From Botrytis cinerea B05.10 (Eukaryota > Ascomycota > Leotiomycetes > Helotiales > Sclerotiniaceae), in NCBI RefSeq assembly GCF_000143535.2, contig NC_037324.1, forward strand, positions 558,001-622,000: a DNA stretch of 64,000 bases, read 5' to 3'. Under the pieces are notes generated by a model. That model was not told the DNA's origin, did not search any database, and saw nothing but the letters and a program-made list of their open reading frames with translations. Shown here in pieces: positions 10,134-21,729 of the stretch. The position numbers and the translations under genes were made by a program. Within the stretch, counting starts at the first letter, position 1. Each line of letters opens with the position of its first letter.

Positions 10134-12954
10134 ATGGCTGGGCACCCCGAAGAAAACGCACAGCTCCTGTCAACAGAGCAGGAGTCTATGTCGCGAAATT
10201 CATCTGATTCTGTTGCCTCAACTGCTTCGACTACGAGTTTGGTCTTCGATCGAATCGGCGAACGCGTTGCTGCGAATGGGTCTGAAAAACCGACGATGGT
10301 GACACCTAAATTCCCTCCTCGAGGAGAGAGGGCGTATGCGGATGATGAACATACGCAAATACATTTAGAGGAGGAAGAGGAGAAGGATTATGATATGGAG
10401 GATGGCGCATTTCTTACAAATGGAGCAACGAACAAGTCGGTGGACAAGAAGTTACGAAGATTGATATGGATTATCGGGGGAGTATTTATTGGAGCCTGGG
10501 TGCTGGCATTGTTTATATTCTTGGGGAAACAGGCATATAAACATTCATCGGAAAGTCCTCACGATCCACAGGCGACATCCTCGAGGGGGAGCGGAAAGAA
10601 GGTTACGATGGATCAAGTTATGGGCGGTCAATGGAGAGCGACTAAGCACAGTATAAGTTGGATTGAAGGAGCCAACGGGGAGGATGGATTACTACTCGAA
10701 CAAGGCTCTGTCGGAAAGGACTATTTGATTGTGGAAGATGTCAGAACACAAAGCCCTTCAGCTGTAGGGACTCTAGACACGATGACTTTGATGAAGAATG
10801 GCTATTTCGAAGTTGCGGGGAGAAGCTTGACACCAAGCAAAGTATATCCTAGCAAGGATTTGAAGAAAGTTTTGGTCGCGACAGATGTTCAATCAAACTG
10901 GAGACATTCCTTTTATGCGAAATATTGGATCTTCGATGTCGAAACTCAAACTGCGGAACCATTAGATCCTGTAGATTTGGATGGCCGAGTTCAATTGGCC
11001 AGCTGGAGTCCAAAGAGTGATGCCATCGTTTTCACTCGAGATAACAATATGTACCTTCGAAAACTAGCTTCACCAACTGTTGTCCAAATAACCGTGGATG
11101 GCGGTCCAGAGTTCTTCTATGGTGTACCTGATTGGGTCTATGAAGAGGAGGTATTTGCTGGAGCCAGTGCAACATGGTGGGACGACAGTGGCAAATATAT
11201 TGCGTTCCTTCGTACAAATGAATCAGAAGTACCTGAATACCCAGTTCAATACTTTGTATCAAGACCTAGTGGGAAGGATCCCCTACCAGGAGAGGAAAAT
11301 TATCCCGAAGTCAGAGAAATTAAATACCCCAAAGCTGGTGCTCCAAATCCTACTGTCGATCTTTTGTTTTATGATATTTCCAAGGCAGAAGTATTCGAGG
11401 TCAAAATCGCTGGTGGCTTTGAGCCAAAGGACCTTTTGATTACAGAGGTAGTTTGGGCTGGATCGACAGGTAAGGCTCTGATCCGCGAGACGAACAGAGA
11501 AAGTGACGTCCTGCGAGTTGTTCTCGTTGATGTTGTGGCTCGAGAGGGAAAGACTGTACGATTTACAGACATTGCAAAGCTCGATGGTGGATGGTTTGAA
11601 GTATCTGAAGACACTCGCTATATTCCTGCGGATCCTGCAAACGGTCGTCCCCACGATGGATATATTGATACTATCATTCATGAGAACTATGATCATTTGG
11701 GATACTTCACACCAATGGACAACTCTGAACCCATTCTTCTTACCTCTGGAGATTGGGAAGTAGTAAAAGCGCCTTCTGCTGTTGATCTCAAGAACAATAT
11801 CGTCTATTTCATTTCTACTAAAGAGTCACCAATCACAAGACAATTATATAGCGTCAAACTCGATGGTACGGATTTGAAAGCTATCACCGACACTTCGACG
11901 GAAGGTTATTATGGTGCCTCATTTTCTAAGGGTGCTGGATATGTACTTCTTAACTACAACGGCCCAAACATTCCATGGCAGAAAGTTATCAGCACTCCCA
12001 GTAATGATAACCAGTACACACATATCATTGAGGAGAACAAAGGACTAGCTGATATGGCAAAGAAACATGAATTACCCATTCTAATCTATCAAACAGTCAC
12101 AGTTGATGGATTTGAATTGCAAGTCGTTGAACGTCGACCACCACACTTTAACCCAAAGAAGAAGTATCCAGTATTGTTTTATCTTTATGGTGGCCCTGGA
12201 TCCCAAACTGTTAGCAAGAGCTTTGGTGTTGACTTCCAATCCTACATCGCTTCAAATCTCGGATACATTGTTGTAACTGTCGATGGCCGTGGAACAGGAT
12301 TCATCGGACGAAAAGCCCGAACCATCATTCGTGGCAATATCGGTCACTATGAAGCGCGCGATCAAATTGAAACAGCTAAAATTTGGGCTAGCAAAAAGTA
12401 TGTTGATGAATCAAGAATGGCTATTTGGGGTTGGTCATATGGTGGCTTCATGACATTAAAGACCTTAGAACAAGATGCTGGAGAGACATTCTCTTATGGT
12501 ATGGCAGTGGCGCCCGTCACCGATTGGCGATTTTACGATTCTATCTATACGGAGCGATATATGCACACACCACAACACAACCCTGGCGGATATGATAATA
12601 CTAGCATTAGCGATGTAAAATCACTTGCCAAAAATGTCCGATTCTTGGTTATGCATGGTGTCGCAGATGACAATGTTCATATGCAAAATACGCTCACTTT
12701 GTTGGATAAGCTCGATCTTGCTGGTGTGGAGAATTACGATGTACATGTTTTCCCGGACAGCGATCATTCTATCTATTTCCATAACGCGAACAGAATTGTT
12801 TATGATAGTAAGTAATTCCTATTCCATTTGATTTGTTCAAATGCTAACCACTCCACTCGCAGAACTTAACAACTGGCTAATCAATGCATTCAATGGAGAA
12901 TGGCTACGTACTGCAAACGCTGTACCTCTAGAAATTGACGCAGCAAAGGTTTGA
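10134..12954 (+). CDS. dapB: Dipeptidyl aminopeptidase B (vacuolar, S9B family)
   Basis: Exons 10134-12807 and 12863-12954 give 921 aa. The protein is a type II vacuolar membrane serine protease that removes X-Pro and X-Ala dipeptides from N-termini. A cytosolic Ser- and Glu-rich tail (1-106) is followed by one membrane anchor at about 108-130 ([21 protein letters not shown]). The beta-propeller (about 170-600) contains the DW-YEEEVF motif that binds the peptide amino group. The alpha/beta-hydrolase domain holds the nucleophile in GWSYGG (Ser768), the acid in VADDNVH (Asp845 or Asp846) and His878 in DSDHS. The short second exon supplies the conserved end ([14 protein letters not shown]). Length and triad indicate an intact enzyme. 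Confidence 0.96.
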
Positions 12955-13370
12955 GACATCAAGTAATCCAGACAGTGAATAATGAGATGAGAGTATCATA
13001 GGAGCACGGCGTTCACAGCGAATGGGAACACCTTTTTACATAGACATGATATTATAGTTTCATTGGTGTTAAATTAATCTTTCATGAGAAATATTACATC
13101 TTTTATCTCTTAGGCCCGAGCCTATAGTTCATTTCTTTTTTGTGTTTTGTATATTGTGACAATGGAACATGGTAATAACAAAGACAAGCGAAAAGAGAAA
13201 AAATAGTATTTTTCTTTTCCAAAAACAAAAAAAAAACAAAGAAAGGAAAAAACCTTACAATGCATCGGTCCAGGGCCCTACTTGCTCCCAATTTGTTTTA
13301 GTAATGCCGCAAGAAAATTTATTAACTCCAAGACGAGTGGATAGAGAAAATAGTAGTGAGAGCCAGCCCA
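12955..13370. other. Intergenic region, convergent 3' flanks
   Basis: Downstream of dapB and of the Cys-rich gene. An A-rich stretch (13194-13252) may belong to a 3' end. No gene is seen. Confidence 0.5.
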
Positions 13371-14564
13371 CTAGGGATGCATACTGTCCACCCTCACGTC
13401 GTTACTCAAGCATGGAGTCCAAAGGGAACCGAACGATGAAATTTTCGGAAGCAACTCTAAACTGCGCTTGGGTCGCACGCTATTGAATTGTACATCATTG
13501 ACATTTCTTGACGAAATAGTTTCAGAGTGTATTCTCTGTTCGGTCTGGATATTGCGTTGCTGTAATTTACGCATTCGTTCATTCTCGAGATTTTGACGCT
13601 TGCGTTCTTCTTCATGTTCTCGAGGGACCTGGTCAATAGTATCATGTTGTTCGCGTACTTGAACCTGCTGTTGAGTCGTGGAAACATGGGCAGGTGTTGG
13701 GATGGAAGTTCGTCTCATGTCGTAATGGGCGGGGATTTGAGCGAAGGCTGTGGCGCTGAATGTCTCTGTCTGGGGTGATGGGCCCGGGAGGAGATATTCG
13801 GAACGGGCTGATGTGGTTGATGAGGGGGTGGATTTTGTGTCTTGGGTTTCGGTGGAAGATGATCTTTGAGGTGGGATTTGGAGTCTGAGTGGCTCACGCG
13901 CAAGTGACGATGCGATGAAAGATTCTTCTTGGTGTTGACTTCTTGGATCGTTTTCACTTGGGATCAAACGACTGGCTGTTCCCGTCCGTGCAGAGCCTGG
14001 CTGAAGGAATGCAGCTCGTGATGCTGGTGCAATTCCGAGTCGTCTAATTCTAGGATTGTTGTTCCATGCTAATGGAGGTAAAGTAAACTTTGATCTCTCT
14101 GGTCGTGATCTCACAAGCCGTTGATTCACAGGCGAGGGTCTCTGCTTTATTCCAGCCATCAAACACAACGGGAATCCTTTGCGTTGGCTTGTCAAGCCTT
14201 GTCGATTCTTAACTTCCACACTGTGGATTTGTGTGACGTGTTCGAGGAAAAGTTCTTCGTCTTGAGCGCGAGACAAGGTTTCAGAATTCCAACTTGGAAA
14301 GATCCCTGGAACTGGCTCCTGAGGTGCAGTAGGATGCCATTCGGGAATTCTCATGCACATGTCTTCGAGGATGTCTCGAGTGAGGATGCCGGTGGGGTTG
14401 GATGGTTTGTTGCAATTTCTGCATCGAATGCAGGGATTCATAGCAGTGATTTTGGTTGTTTTGGGAGTGTGGGCTGCATCCGATCTGTAAGAGCACTTCT
14501 GGACTCGAGATGGAGCAGCGACCTTCGTGCAGACGGGACAGAAAGTGATGATTAGATTACACAT
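13371..14564 (-). CDS. Cys-rich N-terminus protein of unknown function
   Basis: A single exon from ATG 14564 gives 397 aa. The longer frame reaches 14633 but adds 23 residues without family character. The start at MCNLIITFCPVC is preferred because many fungal unknowns begin MC-x-C. Paired cysteines (FCPVC, KCSY, PCIRCRNC) within the first 55 residues suggest a small zinc-binding module. The rest is low-complexity, basic and Ser/Thr/Pro/Gln-rich. A heptad-like, charged helix near residues 325-365 (EHEEERKRQNLENERMRKLQ) probably forms a coiled coil. There is no signal peptide or membrane segment. I do not recognise the family. A nuclear or RNA/DNA-associated role is possible but not shown. Confidence 0.65.
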   Translation of the reverse strand: MCNLIITFCPVCTKVAAPSRVQKCSYRSDAAHTPKTTKITAMNPCIRCRNCNKPSNPTGILTRDILEDMCMRIPEWHPTAPQEPVPGIFPSWNSETLSRAQDEELFLEHVTQIHSVEVKNRQGLTSQRKGFPLCLMAGIKQRPSPVNQRLVRSRPERSKFTLPPLAWNNNPRIRRLGIAPASRAAFLQPGSARTGTASRLIPSENDPRSQHQEESFIASSLAREPLRLQIPPQRSSSTETQDTKSTPSSTTSARSEYLLPGPSPQTETFSATAFAQIPAHYDMRRTSIPTPAHVSTTQQQVQVREQHDTIDQVPREHEEERKRQNLENERMRKLQQRNIQTEQRIHSETISSRNVNDVQFNSVRPKRSLELLPKISSFGSLWTPCLSNDVRVDSMHP

Positions 14565-15244
14565 GTTGAATGGTGGAAGATCTTCGGTTTTTTGTAGGAA
14601 TGAAGTAAGTAAGTATGAAATTGATAATATCAAGATGTTGATTTCGAGTACCTATTTTATTTATTTTATAGAGTATTAAACAAACGAAGAAAAGCATCAA
14701 CGGGGGAGATGGGGATAGATGATAAAAATGGCATCCATTTATTCAAGCATTGTTCCGTCTTACAAGTCAACAAGTATCTTGGAGGCTTACGATCATCCGT
14801 TCTCTTCTCCACGTGGATGGCCATCCATCTGGAGACTGCAGATATATCCTCTTTGTGTTTTCGAGAGTAACAGAACAAAGAATATGAATAGACAATGGAA
14901 TTGTTATATTTAGAAGAACGCCAATTCTATAACTAGAACAAAGAAGTCTTTGAGCTAAGTCTAGATTTTAGTGATTCTTTGTTGTTAAACCAACAAAGAA
15001 TAGTCTGTATATAGTTGAATAACATCCCCTGAACAATCCAATTGTAAATAACCATCATTTACAGAGCAGTACTTTCATTACACACTCACGACTTCGACTT
15101 TCGATTTCTCAACTTCATTTACGTTTGAAAAGTCTACCCTGGTGGTAACTTATATACATCCTATTTCAATCAATCGTTCAAGCGAAAAATAAACAAGCAA
15201 ACAGGTAAGCCCAAGCTCAACTCTAACTAAAGAGTATCAGAACC
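14565..15244. promoter_or_regulatory. Divergent spacer between the Cys-rich gene and the small membrane protein
   Basis: Both neighbours start outward from this 680-bp AT-rich region, so it holds both promoters. No distinctive motif was found. Confidence 0.45.
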
Positions 15245-15670
15245 ATGTCCCAATACACACGCCCTTCGCAACCACAAAAAATGCCATCCAAATTCTACAG
15301 CGACCCATTATACCAAAACAAAAAAACGCCACCACATCGTGACACAGGCTGCGTCAGATGCAACGAAGGCTACCTGACATGTATCCCTCCAACCCGCGGT
15401 GCCCCTCATCTCCTCCGCCAGGAATTCCGTCGTCATCTTTTGAATGCACCTAAACTAGCACCTCTATGCATACCCGGCTCGCTCAATCATGCGGATATCG
15501 CATCGCTTCGTCCGCAGGTACAGCCAGGACAAGAGCCCTACCCTTTTTTGACGGATCGGAAACCCGAAAATTTAGCGAAGGCGAGGGGGAAACAGTCTGG
15601 GTCTTTCTTGCCGAAATATTCTTGGAGGGGTCTGATAGCTTTTGCTGTGATCTATTATTGTTTGGTTTGA
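15245..15670 (+). CDS. Small unknown protein with a C-terminal hydrophobic tail
   Basis: A single-exon frame encodes 141 aa, with an A-rich context before ATG (AACCATGTC). The N-terminal half is polar and basic, with a CVRC...C pattern (residues 36-46). The last 17 residues (YSWRGLIAFAVIYYCLV) form one hydrophobic segment followed directly by the stop, as in tail-anchored membrane proteins. No family is recognised. C-ending codons at the 5' part resemble those of expressed genes here and argue for a real gene. It could still be a chance frame. Confidence 0.5.
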   Translation: MSQYTRPSQPQKMPSKFYSDPLYQNKKTPPHRDTGCVRCNEGYLTCIPPTRGAPHLLRQEFRRHLLNAPKLAPLCIPGSLNHADIASLRPQVQPGQEPYPFLTDRKPENLAKARGKQSGSFLPKYSWRGLIAFAVIYYCLV

Positions 15671-17530
15671 AGAGTGGCACAGATGCCCTTTTCGTTATTG
15701 CTGGGGATGGGATTTTCTTGAAGTTTTTCATGGTAAGTGAGGTGGGTTGATTTTTTGATAGCTTCGGGATGAAGGCTCTTTCTTGAGAACTTTGTCATGT
15801 TCTGACTTCTTGGTATGGTAGAAATGACGAGGCCGGACGAAGCTGTATTTGGGGAGATAGGTTGGTAAGTAGGGTTGATAGATATTTCTCTTCTCTTTTT
15901 CTTTTTAGAATATTTAATAATCAATTTTTTCTTCTTTCGAATTAAGTTTTCTATGTAGGGAGTAGTTATCATGGCTTTTTCTAATCTTGTGTTTTGTGTG
16001 TCGTAGTGGCACTGGTCACTGCAGGCTTTCAAACGAAGAAGACCTAACGTACTAGATCTTTCTGAACAAAGAATGCGATCAGTCTTAGAGCAAAAAAATT
16101 TGTACCTAATGTATAACTAATTCATATTTTTTTTTTTTTTTTTTTGGATTGCTGCTTCGGTTGATAGCTTGATGAATCTATGGTATTATGAGGTCTCCAT
16201 GTTACTTACTCATAACAATGGCTGTCGTGAACACCCCTTTAAAATCAGTTCGATTCTACTAGTAGATATCTCCTTGAAAAGTTTTGGCATTTCTGAGGTA
16301 AGTGCTGGATAGATGCGTACGTATTATTGATAATTATCTGCTAACTCGCTTTGGCGTGACGCTACATCTTCATATCCTTAGTGGAAACGATAAGGAGAAG
16401 CGAGAATTCTGTCACATCTGGTACCATACTAATAATTCGCATTCTCTAAATTAGCCTCTGTAGTAACACTGTGTTTAGCCTCACGAGATGTATTAAATGC
16501 ATAGGTCGTTGGTTCTAGGATTTGATGATTTCCAAATAAGCATTCGTCAAAGAAATTTCACTTCGGTTTCTATAACAGGCCAAGTGCACTTGTAGGTTAC
16601 TGAGGCTGTTTGAAGAAATAGTAGATTAGCAAAAACTAAACAGCTTTTGAGTGTGTGTGTAGAAGTTGGAGGACAGAGAATTAGCGATACTGTGCGTTTA
16701 GATTTTACATTCTCCAATGACAAGCGACGAATGGCTACAGACGACCAAATATCACAATCCAACCTATTCATTCGGTAACTGCCAGGCGTATAAGCATTTT
16801 TGTTGCCAGATTCTATTGAAGCCGGAGTGGCTATTAAAGGGTTGATTGTTAGAATGCTGGCTGTTGAGGCATTCAGATATTTCGAGACAGAAAAGCGACT
16901 TGGAACCTCAAATGCCTGTTTAGCTCACTTAAATTACCGGACATCATTGAGTAGCGCAATTTCTACTGGATTTCGTTCAAATTTTGACCGAGACTGTACC
17001 GTGACCTTTGGTCATCTCATAAACTTGGGCGAGACCTGATAATGTATAGTATTGGAAAGACGACCTTTAAAGAATTTTCTTTGTCATCCTTTTAATATGT
17101 TCTAGTTGCTGAAGATACGTCAATAAGCTAGATGGATGTCTGACTTCTACAACGGTGTCAAGTCTACATAGATTTTGGAAACTTTGTACTGTTTACGTCG
17201 AGTGTGAAAGGCTTATTAGCTCTTTAAATTTTATCACAGCAAGTTTGTGGAATTAGAGAGCATAATTGAAGCCCGGAATCTCTAATGAATAATAGACGTC
17301 AAGTATTTCCATGAGCATATTATGAACCAGCACCTTTTATTGCCAGTTATAAAATAATATAATAATTGTGAGAAAGTCAAATCGTAGTTATGTTGCGACG
17401 GGGTTCTCACATTTTATATAAATTTAGTCGAATTGTTTTTAAAGTGCTAACAAAAAGTTGTTGGCCAGCCGAAACTAACTCTTAGAACGCAAGAACCAAA
17501 ACTAAATCTGCAAACCCACTGGAAAATACG
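15671..17530. other. Intergenic region, 1.9 kb, no gene seen
   Basis: AT-rich sequence between the small membrane protein and the 3' end of the permease. It contains a run of 19 T at 16127-16145. Scattered frames of 60-125 codons on both strands have no recognisable domain or splice structure. Confidence 0.5.
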
Positions 17531-19264
17531 CTACTCCCAGATCTTCCCTAAACTGTGGTACCAGGGACCTGTTCTCCCAGGAGCATCAGTTTCAGTAGCC
17601 AAAACCTCTTCTAAACCACTCGTCATGTAAACATTCGCTGGATTCAGCATCCATTCATCTGACCGGTGGAATATGCGATGGCAAAAATAAATAGTGAGGA
17701 AAATAGGAAGACCAATATAAGCTGCGAGAAAAGACGACACACTCCATTTACTAGGAAAGAAAACGCTAAAGCCATTACAAAGAAGAAGAACTGTAAAAGC
17801 GCAGATCGAGATGTAAGCTAAATAAGGCTGAAAACGCGATCTGTATGGTAGATCCGTGATCTCATGTGCAACACATGCCTTGCAAAAACGGAAAAAGACT
17901 ACACAGCAACAGATCCAGGAAATAAATCCAGAAGTATTAGTGAGATTGATGAACCAGTTGAAAACTTGTACGCCATTACTGGCGCAGTTGAGATAGGCCA
18001 GAAGTGAGAACATGGAGCTTGCGATTAGCGCAGGATAAGGTACACCCCATCTGTTGCATTTTTTGAACACCTTTGGTGCATTTCCAGAGAGTGCGAGGGA
18101 ATACAAAGATCTACTTGACATATAGAGGTAGGAGTTTCCCGAAGACCATGCAGACGTAATGATCACCGTATTGATGACACTATCTAATCCGGAGATGCCA
18201 GCATCTTTGATTGCTATAACCCAGGGTGACGATGCTGCGCCGGCTCCACCACCAATCAAGCCTGGCGCGTTACTGCTTACAATGACGCCTATTGCAAGGG
18301 TTCCCCCAATATAAAAAATGAGAAGTCGAATGAAGTATCGCTTGGCGGCGGTTGGAAGATTGCGACGTGGTGATTCCATTTCCCCTCCAGTAATGACAAG
18401 CAATTCGGGTGCGAAGTTGAAGGAAAAGCAGGAGAAGACTAAGACGTACAAAAAAGCGCAAAATCTTCCCGCGGATCCGCCGACAAGATATTCTTTAGCT
18501 GCTCCTGGATTTTTCCAGTAATGAAACCCAACTGGCTGATGTGATGGTCCTCCACCACAAAAGAGGATGAACGAAAGTATCAAGAGACCGATGATCATGA
18601 ATACTTTTAGAGAAGCGAACCAAAACTCGGCCTCTCCATATACTTTCACCGGAAAGCAGTTCAAGCCGATAATGACCAAGAGAAGGATGGTAATCCACAC
18701 GGCGATGTTTATATCATTTGGCCAATAGTCAATAACCAATCCAGCCGCAGTGATCTCGTAGGGAACAACCATAGCGAAAGAATACCAATACAGCCAACCC
18801 ATAGCGAACCCAAGACTGGGAGAGACGTAGCGAGAGGCATATGACGCCATCGTACTTCCATGAACTGGCATATATGCACTAATTTCTGTAGTCGCCGTAA
18901 CAATTCCATACACAAATATCGTGATTAGACAGTAAGCAAGAAAGAGAAACGCAGGTCCTCCAGCATGAAGGGCTTGTCCACTTCCAACAAATAAGCCGGT
19001 ACCAATTGTACCACCCAATGCAATCATTTGTGCATGCCGAGATTTCAGCCCCCGTCGAGTACTCCCTTCAGATTTCGGATCAGGGACCGGGTCAAGACCT
19101 ACGTCTGACTCATCAGAGGCTTCACGAATTTGCTTATCGGGGTCATTCGTATTATTGATATCGGTAACATTGGAAGCTTCGTAAACCTGCTTTTCGGAGT
19201 AGTCCGGATGATGTAGATTGGTTGCATCGGAAGAGATCGGTTCATTGGATTCAGCGCTCATCAT
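17531..19264 (-). CDS. Amino-acid permease (YAT family)
   Basis: An intronless frame gives 577 aa (or 576 from the second of two adjacent ATGs). It is a plasma-membrane amino acid/proton symporter of the fungal YAT/APC type. The N-terminal 75 residues are cytosolic and acidic. Twelve hydrophobic segments follow, opening with the signature IALGGTIGTGLFVGSG. The conserved SFNFAPELLVITGGEMESPRRNLP segment lies in TM6-loop 6, and NSYLYMSSRSLYSLA occurs further on. The C-terminal tail carries WMLNPANVYMTSGLEEV. Substrate specificity (general, proline or dicarboxylic) cannot be read from sequence alone. The promoter has a notable nested palindrome at 19454-19500. Confidence 0.93.
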   Translation of the reverse strand: MMSAESNEPISSDATNLHHPDYSEKQVYEASNVTDINNTNDPDKQIREASDESDVGLDPVPDPKSEGSTRRGLKSRHAQMIALGGTIGTGLFVGSGQALHAGGPAFLFLAYCLITIFVYGIVTATTEISAYMPVHGSTMASYASRYVSPSLGFAMGWLYWYSFAMVVPYEITAAGLVIDYWPNDINIAVWITILLLVIIGLNCFPVKVYGEAEFWFASLKVFMIIGLLILSFILFCGGGPSHQPVGFHYWKNPGAAKEYLVGGSAGRFCAFLYVLVFSCFSFNFAPELLVITGGEMESPRRNLPTAAKRYFIRLLIFYIGGTLAIGVIVSSNAPGLIGGGAGAASSPWVIAIKDAGISGLDSVINTVIITSAWSSGNSYLYMSSRSLYSLALSGNAPKVFKKCNRWGVPYPALIASSMFSLLAYLNCASNGVQVFNWFINLTNTSGFISWICCCVVFFRFCKACVAHEITDLPYRSRFQPYLAYISICAFTVLLLCNGFSVFFPSKWSVSSFLAAYIGLPIFLTIYFCHRIFHRSDEWMLNPANVYMTSGLEEVLATETDAPGRTGPWYHSLGKIWE

Positions 19265-20374
19265 GAATGAACTGGACTCAGTGGGAAGATTTAAGGGTGA
19301 AATGTCAGTCAGGTGGCTGTGAAAGATATTGGAGCTGGATTTTGAATCTGAGAGCTTGTAAAGCTTATAGTAATTGGTAATCTAATTACCTTCTTAAATG
19401 TCAATTCACAAGGAACTACGCGGGAAGCAATTAACTTAAAGCGCCACCATGTAGTTACACGAAGATAGGTACGGTAGTGGTACCACTATAAACGTGTAAC
19501 CGCCACTCAACTGTTTGTGGTACGATCAAAAATGATGAAGATCACAGAGATATTGCCTGACAATTGATAAGGACTATTTTTGATTAAGGCGGCATGTCAT
19601 ACATACAACACAGTTGAAGACGATCCATCTGAGTTTGTTTGTAGAATAGATACGATCATCGCGAATATTATGATGTTTTGTAGTGAAGCGCAAGGGACAT
19701 ATCATCGGCTTCTGACAACAGTATGAATAGCTGTCAAATAGACGTAATGCTTTAAACTTCCAGAAAAAAGGTGTGAAAAGACACACAAGACAAACTAGCA
19801 AAGTAATTGTTCATTTGTTCTTCTTGGGAAGGTTCGCCTATTCCCATCACAAGGGCCTCATCGCTGGAGAAATCAGATGACAGCAAGTGAATGTAGAGGG
19901 AATTTTGTTAGTAGGTGTCAGAAACTATGTTATTTGAGGAAACTCAATTGATTATTGTTTCCACGCATTGCAGAAGCAATTATCGTTGTTCGAGTAAGGT
20001 TAAACATTTGGCGAAAGGAGGGGAGGGATTTGAAAATAAGCGAAGATTCCCCACATTAGGAACGAATCATAAAGGCTCTTCGGATGGAATCCAAGAGGAA
20101 TAGGCATGCACACTACAATGATGATGTAAGAAAACAATAGCATACATAGCATTATATATATACATTTAAATGCTGAGATAAATTGTTCCATTCTCTTCCA
20201 CAGGTTTCACACCAATTTCTACCTTGCTTCTTAGGCTATCTTCAATATCACAACCACCTCCGAATAACTAAATTCAATGATTTTCGACGAACGAAAAATT
20301 TGATCAGGGTGGCCTATACTACCAGCTTGAAAGTAGAAAACCTTGGAACCACCACGCCCATCCAAAAGACCATC
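19265..20374. other. Intergenic region between permease promoter and xylanase 3' end
   Basis: Apart from the nested palindrome this region shows nothing recognisable. A plus-strand frame at 20183-20611 overlaps the xylanase antisense and is treated as a shadow. Confidence 0.5.
19454..19500. promoter_or_regulatory. Nested inverted repeats upstream of the permease
   Basis: GTTACACG (19454-19461) and its exact inverse CGTGTAAC (19493-19500) flank a perfect 14-bp palindrome TAGTGGTACCACTA (19475-19488). The structure sits 190-236 bp upstream of the permease start. It could be a dimeric transcription-factor site or form a cruciform. Confidence 0.6.
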
Positions 20375-21112
20375 CTAACTAACCGTCTGCGTAGCAGCCC
20401 CCTCACCACCCCACCCCTCCACCGCCAAAACCTGGTAATTAAGCGTTCCCAAATTCATCCCCAGCGCGGCCCAAGCCTGAAAATGATTCTCTACCGTCAC
20501 TGTCCCACTTTTCCGCGGGGAAGATCGCACCGAGATGTACTGGTTAAAAGTCGCGGTTCCTACAATGGAAGGTTCATTCACACGTTGATTTTCCCAAATG
20601 GTATAGCTTGACCCGTCGCTTGTGACGCTGCCTTTGACGGTTCCGAAACTGGGGGGAGATGCGCTGTCTTCGACGATGTAGTATTCTACGAGTGGATTTT
20701 CGGACCAACCGTAGATGGAGAGGAGGGCGGTGCCGGATCCGATGCCGAAAGTGCCGCTGAAGTTTATAGGACTGTATGTTAAGTATTATCAGTTTTCATT
20801 TCATGAATCTTTTCATTAGTGAGTGTGAGGAATGACTCACTTAGTAGATCCAGTTGTCCAGCCAAGACCAACGACAAAATCATCCTCGGTTGACCAATCT
20901 ACAGTGAAAGAGCTGCCGGATGGTGTGTAGATTACATCTCCACCAGTCGTATAATCTTGTTCGTAATTTGGAGTTGCACGACGAACAAGAGAGCTTTCGT
21001 TGCGTTGGAGAACAAAATTCATTGGGCTCCGCTTTGGGAGAATGGAACCCGGAATGGCGAGCGAGGTAGAAATTGCCGAGAATGTGACGAGAAGACTGGA
21101 AAAGGTAATCAT
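20375..21112 (-). CDS. Secreted endo-1,4-beta-xylanase, GH11
   Basis: Exons 20841-21112 and 20375-20771 (intron 69 nt) give 222 aa. GH11 enzymes cleave internal beta-1,4 bonds of plant xylan. A signal peptide (MITFSSLLVTFSAISTSLAIPG) and a likely propeptide ending in LVRR precede the beta-jelly-roll. Typical strands are YEQDYTTGGDVIYTPSGSSF, INFSGTFGIG and LLSIYGWSENPLVEYYIVE, whose first Glu of EYY is the expected nucleophile. The second catalytic Glu lies in LAVEGW near the end. The length fits a single-domain GH11 without a binding module. Upstream XlnR- and CreA-like sites suggest induction by xylan and glucose repression (inference). Confidence 0.95.
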
Positions 21113-21220
21113 GATGTTGACTTTATGCTATCTGATATGATATTCTGTGCTGAATAGAAAGGAAGAAGTGATCAAACAAAAACTGATGATTCTGGAAATG
21201 TATGTTGGTCATTCCCACCT

Positions 21221-21228
21221 TTATATAT
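21221..21228 (-). promoter_or_regulatory. Probable TATA box of the xylanase gene
   Basis: On the minus strand the sequence reads AATATATAAAGG, about 110 bp before the xylanase ATG, which is a normal place for a TATA element in an inducible fungal gene. Confidence 0.5.
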
Positions 21229-21626
21229 TTGATCAAGAACCTACGTGAGTTCCGTACGAACAAGAAAAACTGAGATGGATGAGTGGATTATGAAATTCAA
21301 AGAGGGCCAATTCAAGCTTCGTGGCTGCCGATCTTTGGCCTTCATTTTAGGCTGATGATTGTGGAAGCTTTCAAGGACCTATCGAGTAATCGGGCATATG
21401 GCATATCTTCTTTTGGAAAAGTACTATGGAACTGATAGCACATAGAATAAAAAGGATGTTGTTATTGAAAGAATCACTCTTCATTGGACTAATTCATTGG
21501 TAAAACGGTACTAGTATAACATCGGCAACATAAATCATTTAAAGCAGAGATATATTAATGATATTGAAGACATCATCACTGTTAATTCAATACGACTAGG
21601 TAGTCACGTAGTGTCTCGATACTGTC

Positions 21627-21659
21627 GGCTAAATCTTGGCTCGAGCTTCCACTTTAGCC
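21627..21659. promoter_or_regulatory. Inverted pair of XlnR/Xyr1-like sites
   Basis: GGCTAAA (21627-21633) and its inverse TTTAGCC (21653-21659) face each other across 19 bp, about 515-547 bp upstream of the xylanase start. GGCTAA/A is the known binding core of XlnR/Xyr1, the xylanase activator. Actual binding is inferred. Confidence 0.5.
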
Positions 21660-21712
21660 TAAAAACGGCAGTTGAATAAAAAACCCAAGGGGAAAAAAAA
21701 ATCTACCCTATT

Positions 21713-21729
21713 GTGGGGTGCATGCGGGG
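21713..21729 (+). promoter_or_regulatory. Tandem CreA-like sites
   Basis: GTGGGG (21713-21718) and GCGGGG (21724-21729) both match the SYGGRG consensus of the carbon-catabolite repressor CreA/Cre1. They lie 5 bp apart, next to the XlnR-like pair. Paired CreA sites are the functional form in several fungi. Confidence 0.45.

Noticed and set aside
10134..10302. Alternative plus-strand frame starting at 10009 over the dapB start
   Set aside because: Runs out of frame with the conserved protease and stops within 100 codons.
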